The notes below the pieces were generated by a model that searched no databases, was not told where the DNA came from, and saw only the letters and a list, made by a program, of their open reading frames with translations. Below are positions 6,402 through 8,307 of a DNA stretch of 8,307 nucleotides, piece by piece. How positions within the stretch are numbered: the first letter of the stretch is position 1; every line of letters begins with the position of its first letter. Origin of the DNA: Propionibacteriaceae bacterium (GTDB lineage Bacteria; Actinomycetota; Actinomycetes; Propionibacteriales; Propionibacteriaceae); contig JAIRXX010000230.1 of the NCBI GenBank assembly GCA_031268065.1, forward strand, positions 1 to 8,307. The letters are read 5' to 3'. The translations under genes and the position numbers were made by a program.

Positions 6402-6477
6402 CCCGCCGCTGGTGCGACGGGCAACTTCCATCTACCGGGGGCCACGCAAAGCGTCCGGACCCGCAGACCCAAGTTGC
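6402..6477 (-). promoter_or_regulatory. Predicted structured RNA leader: long imperfect hairpin plus second hairpin before the kinase gene
   Basis: In the minus-strand RNA, GCAACUU (6477-6471) pairs with AAGUUGC (6427-6421), closing a 57-nt element. Inside it, after a 2x2 GG/GG loop, GUCUGC pairs with GUAGAU (two G-U pairs), GGG with CCC, GG with CC, and ACGC with GCGU around a UUU loop, with small bulges of one to three bases. Directly next to it CCGUCGC (6420-6414) pairs with GCGGCGG (6409-6403) around a 4-nt loop, with one G-U pair. No U-run follows, so it is unlikely to be a plain terminator. The ribosome site is about 22 nt further on. A further 5-bp stem (CCTCG/CGAGG, 6482-6499) lies upstream. 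The rest of the 162-nt gap (6368-6529) shows no gene. I do not recognise a known riboswitch. Confidence 0.4.
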
Positions 6478-6529
6478 GGCGCCTCGCCTGGACCCGAGGG
6501 ACGAAACCCGGCGCAATTTGGCACTCGGC

Positions 6530-7723
6530 TTAGCTGGCAGCGTTTCGGACCTCTAATGATCTAGCCTGCCATACAATAAGCGCTGCGGTGGCCAGACTCA
6601 AACCGACGAAGAGCAGCAGTTCTGGCGAGCCGACGCCAGCTTGCCGGTCGAAGATGCCCTCCAGGCTGCTCCACGGCAGCAATGCCTCGCTGATGAGGTT
6701 GTGTACGACATGCATTGCGATGGCAGCTTCCAAGCCACCGGTGCGCCACACCAGCACCACCGCCAACGCCCCGAAGCTGAAGTAGTAGATATTCAGCCAT
6801 AGATCCCCGGCGCCGTGCAGCAACATGAAAACCACCGCGCTGACCAGTCCGCCGACCACCAGCCCTGCCCAGCGCCATTTGAACATCGATCCGATACAGC
6901 GCAGCAGCAGCCCGCGAACCGCGAGTTCCTCAGCCGCCGCCTGGAGCGGAGTGGTCAATATGATCACCGCCAGCAACAAGAGGGTGTCTGGCCGCCAACT
7001 CAAACCTTCCAAAGCCCCGTTCCAGATCTCATAACCCAGCGAGAGCAATTCGAAAGGCAGGACCAGCAGCAGGCATTTGCCGAAAAACCCCCAGCGGAAA
7101 TGTCCGGTAATCGAGAACAACCACCCTGGCCGCTGCCGGAAGACCAACACATGCGCCCCGATGACCACCGGTATGCACAGCGCCAGCGAAACATTGTTCA
7201 CGCTGAACGCCGCAGCGCCTTCCAGCACCGGTTCCATCGTCACCGGGTCAATACTGATCCACCCGGCTGCAAGGGCGACAAAGCTCAGCACCACCATGAG
7301 CATGAGGATGGCGAGGGTGGCGGCCACAATGGCCACCCAAGGCTTCCACGCCCTAAAAGCCGGCGCCCGGTAGAACTCGTGGTATTCCCGGGGCTGATCT
7401 GGCAGCGGGCTGGGCTTCGGCGGCGGGCCAGCGTAGTAATAGCCGGCTGGGACGTGTACTCCCGGCGGCGGGTAGAGCGCGGCGGGAGGCTGTTGCGCCG
7501 GGTACGGATACGGGTAGGTGGGCATCGGCTGGGTGAAGGCGGGCGAAGGCGGTAGCGGCTGATAGCCGGGCGGCGGAGGTGGCGGCATCGTCGGCTCCAT
7601 CGGCTCCATCGGCATCGATGGCGGTGGGGGTGGCGGAGGTGGCACGGCAACGGGCGGGGTTGGCTCCGGCACGATGCCGGGGAACGAATAGCCCGGATCA
7701 CCCGGCTGCGATGGCTCACTCAT
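6530..7723 (-). CDS. CPBP family intramembrane glutamic endopeptidase homologue with proline-rich N-terminal domain
   Basis: A 397-residue membrane protein of the CPBP (CAAX protease and bacteriocin-processing, Abi) family. The three family motifs are present: EELAVRG (EExxxR at about E265, E266, R270), FMLLH (FxxxH, about F299-H303) and HVVHN (HxxxN, about H338-N342). About seven or eight hydrophobic segments run from residue 128 to 386. The first ~115 residues form a disordered tail rich in Pro, Met and Tyr, with eight prolines in a row near residue 28, an MEPMEP repeat and a Tyr/Pro stretch. It has no signal peptide and likely lies in the cytoplasm ahead of the first membrane helix. The start is set by AAAGGA 8 nt upstream and overlaps the end of folC by 8 nt, so the two are probably cotranscribed. 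The substrate is unknown; family members include prenyl-protein protease homologues and bacteriocin self-immunity proteins. Confidence 0.88.
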   Translation of the reverse strand: MSEPSQPGDPGYSFPGIVPEPTPPVAVPPPPPPPPSMPMEPMEPTMPPPPPPGYQPLPPSPAFTQPMPTYPYPYPAQQPPAALYPPPGVHVPAGYYYAGPPPKPSPLPDQPREYHEFYRAPAFRAWKPWVAIVAATLAILMLMVVLSFVALAAGWISIDPVTMEPVLEGAAAFSVNNVSLALCIPVVIGAHVLVFRQRPGWLFSITGHFRWGFFGKCLLLVLPFELLSLGYEIWNGALEGLSWRPDTLLLLAVIILTTPLQAAAEELAVRGLLLRCIGSMFKWRWAGLVVGGLVSAVVFMLLHGAGDLWLNIYYFSFGALAVVLVWRTGGLEAAIAMHVVHNLISEALLPWSSLEGIFDRQAGVGSPELLLFVGLSLATAALIVWQARSLEVRNAAS

Positions 7724-8307
7724 CTGAAAAATCCTTTCGCGCGAGCAGGCTACGGGCCTCCCCCGCCGCGTAAACCGATCCGGCTATCAGGATGCCCGCT
7801 CCCGGACCGGCGTCGTCGGCTAGCCGGACGGCCTCGTCGATGGCCGCCTCCATGTCGGGGGCGACGCTGACCCGGTCAGCCCCAAATTCTGCCACCGCCT
7901 GCTCTGCAAGGGCCTGCGGGCTCAGCGCCCGGTCACTCGAGCGCATCCCAGTGACGACAATCCGCGTCAATTCCTGGTCCAAAACCCGCAATACCCCAGC
8001 CACATCCTTGTCACCCATCATGGCCACCACGCCGATCAATGGGGCGAAGGAGAAAGCTTCAGCCAGCGCCGCGACCGCCGCCTGCGCCCCGTGCGGGTTG
8101 TGGCAGGTGTCGAGCACAATCGTCGGAGAACGGCGGACAATCTCCAGCCGGGCCGGGGCCCGCACCTGTTCCAAGCCTTCGGCGACGACATCGGCAGGCA
8201 GCGGCCTTCCGCCGAGGAACGCCTCGGCGGCGCAGAGGGCCACGGCGGCGTTGTGGGCCATGTGCTCGCCAAACAGCGGCAGCGCCAACTCGCCCAGCGG
8301 GCCGTCT
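7716..8307 (-). CDS. folC: Folylpolyglutamate synthase/dihydrofolate synthase, C-terminal part (5' end outside window)
   Basis: The last ~196 residues of a Mur-ligase-type enzyme that adds glutamate to folates and, in many bacteria, also makes dihydrofolate from dihydropteroate. The visible part runs from just before the end of the central ATPase domain (LPLFGEH, NAAVAL) through the C-terminal ligase domain. Family marks are LDTCHNPHGAQAA (the conserved HNP), VVAMMGDKDVAGVL (the GDKD motif), VVTGMRSSDRAL and LIAGSVYAAGEARSLL near the end. Full-length FolC is usually about 420-480 residues, so over half is missing to the right. The ATP-binding P-loop is not visible. The reading frame remains open to the window edge, so the apparent TTG start at 8288 is not real. 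One position differs from the common GxHQxxNA pattern: here GEHMAHNA. The stop codon overlaps the CPBP gene start by 8 nt. Confidence 0.93.
   Translation of the reverse strand, partial: DGPLGELALPLFGEHMAHNAAVALCAAEAFLGGRPLPADVVAEGLEQVRAPARLEIVRRSPTIVLDTCHNPHGAQAAVAALAEAFSFAPLIGVVAMMGDKDVAGVLRVLDQELTRIVVTGMRSSDRALSPQALAEQAVAEFGADRVSVAPDMEAAIDEAVRLADDAGPGAGILIAGSVYAAGEARSLLARKDFSDE

Noticed and set aside
6421..6529. Possible tRNA or tmRNA-like fold in the gap before the kinase gene
   Set aside because: No TΨC-arm consensus, anticodon-arm geometry or acceptor stem could be found; the pairing is one long hairpin instead.
4928..6556. A 542-codon open frame on the plus strand, antisense to the radical SAM and kinase genes
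   Set aside because: It lies opposite well-supported genes with family motifs, spans their boundary, has no recognisable motif and reflects high GC content, which makes stops rare in antisense frames.

Overview
The window is a piece of a high-GC Gram-positive (actinobacterial) chromosome. The evidence is strongly GC-biased codon use, an RNase E with a long disordered Ala/Pro/Glu- and Arg-rich N-terminal extension, and the order radical SAM protein, its small partner, then RNase E, which I recall from many actinobacteria. The order Propionibacteriales is possible but is only a guess. No mobile element, CRISPR array, tRNA or rRNA was seen.

All complete genes are on the minus strand, so the order of transcription runs from the right edge to the left. 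(1) The C-terminal half of folC (folylpolyglutamate/dihydrofolate synthase) enters at the right edge. (2) It overlaps by 8 nt a CPBP-type membrane protease homologue with an unusual proline-rich N-terminal domain. (3) A 162-nt gap without a gene can form a long imperfect hairpin followed at once by a second hairpin in the RNA sense of the downstream gene. (4) A small uridine-kinase-like P-loop kinase follows. (5) After 15 nt comes a TIGR03960-type radical SAM protein with an N-terminal B12-binding-like region and a C-terminal cysteine cluster. (6) It overlaps by 8 nt a TIGR03936/DUF2344 radical SAM-linked protein. (7) A 283-nt gap with several small dyads leads to (8) RNase E/G. (9) After RNase E, a 131-nt region holds three consecutive stem-loops, at least two of them likely terminators. 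It separates RNase E from a convergent plus-strand gene of which only the last 17 codons are visible.

Functionally, the right side is folate metabolism plus a membrane protease homologue. The centre and left form a probable transcription unit of kinase, radical SAM enzyme and radical SAM-linked protein, with RNase E after it under its own leader. The radical SAM pair has no established biochemical role that I know of. Its position next to RNase E suggests, as inference only, a role in RNA metabolism or RNA modification. The most unusual items are the structured leader before the kinase, the leader before rne, the repeated basic motifs in the RNase E extension, and the termination of rne without the ribosomal protein genes (rplU-rpmA) that often follow it.
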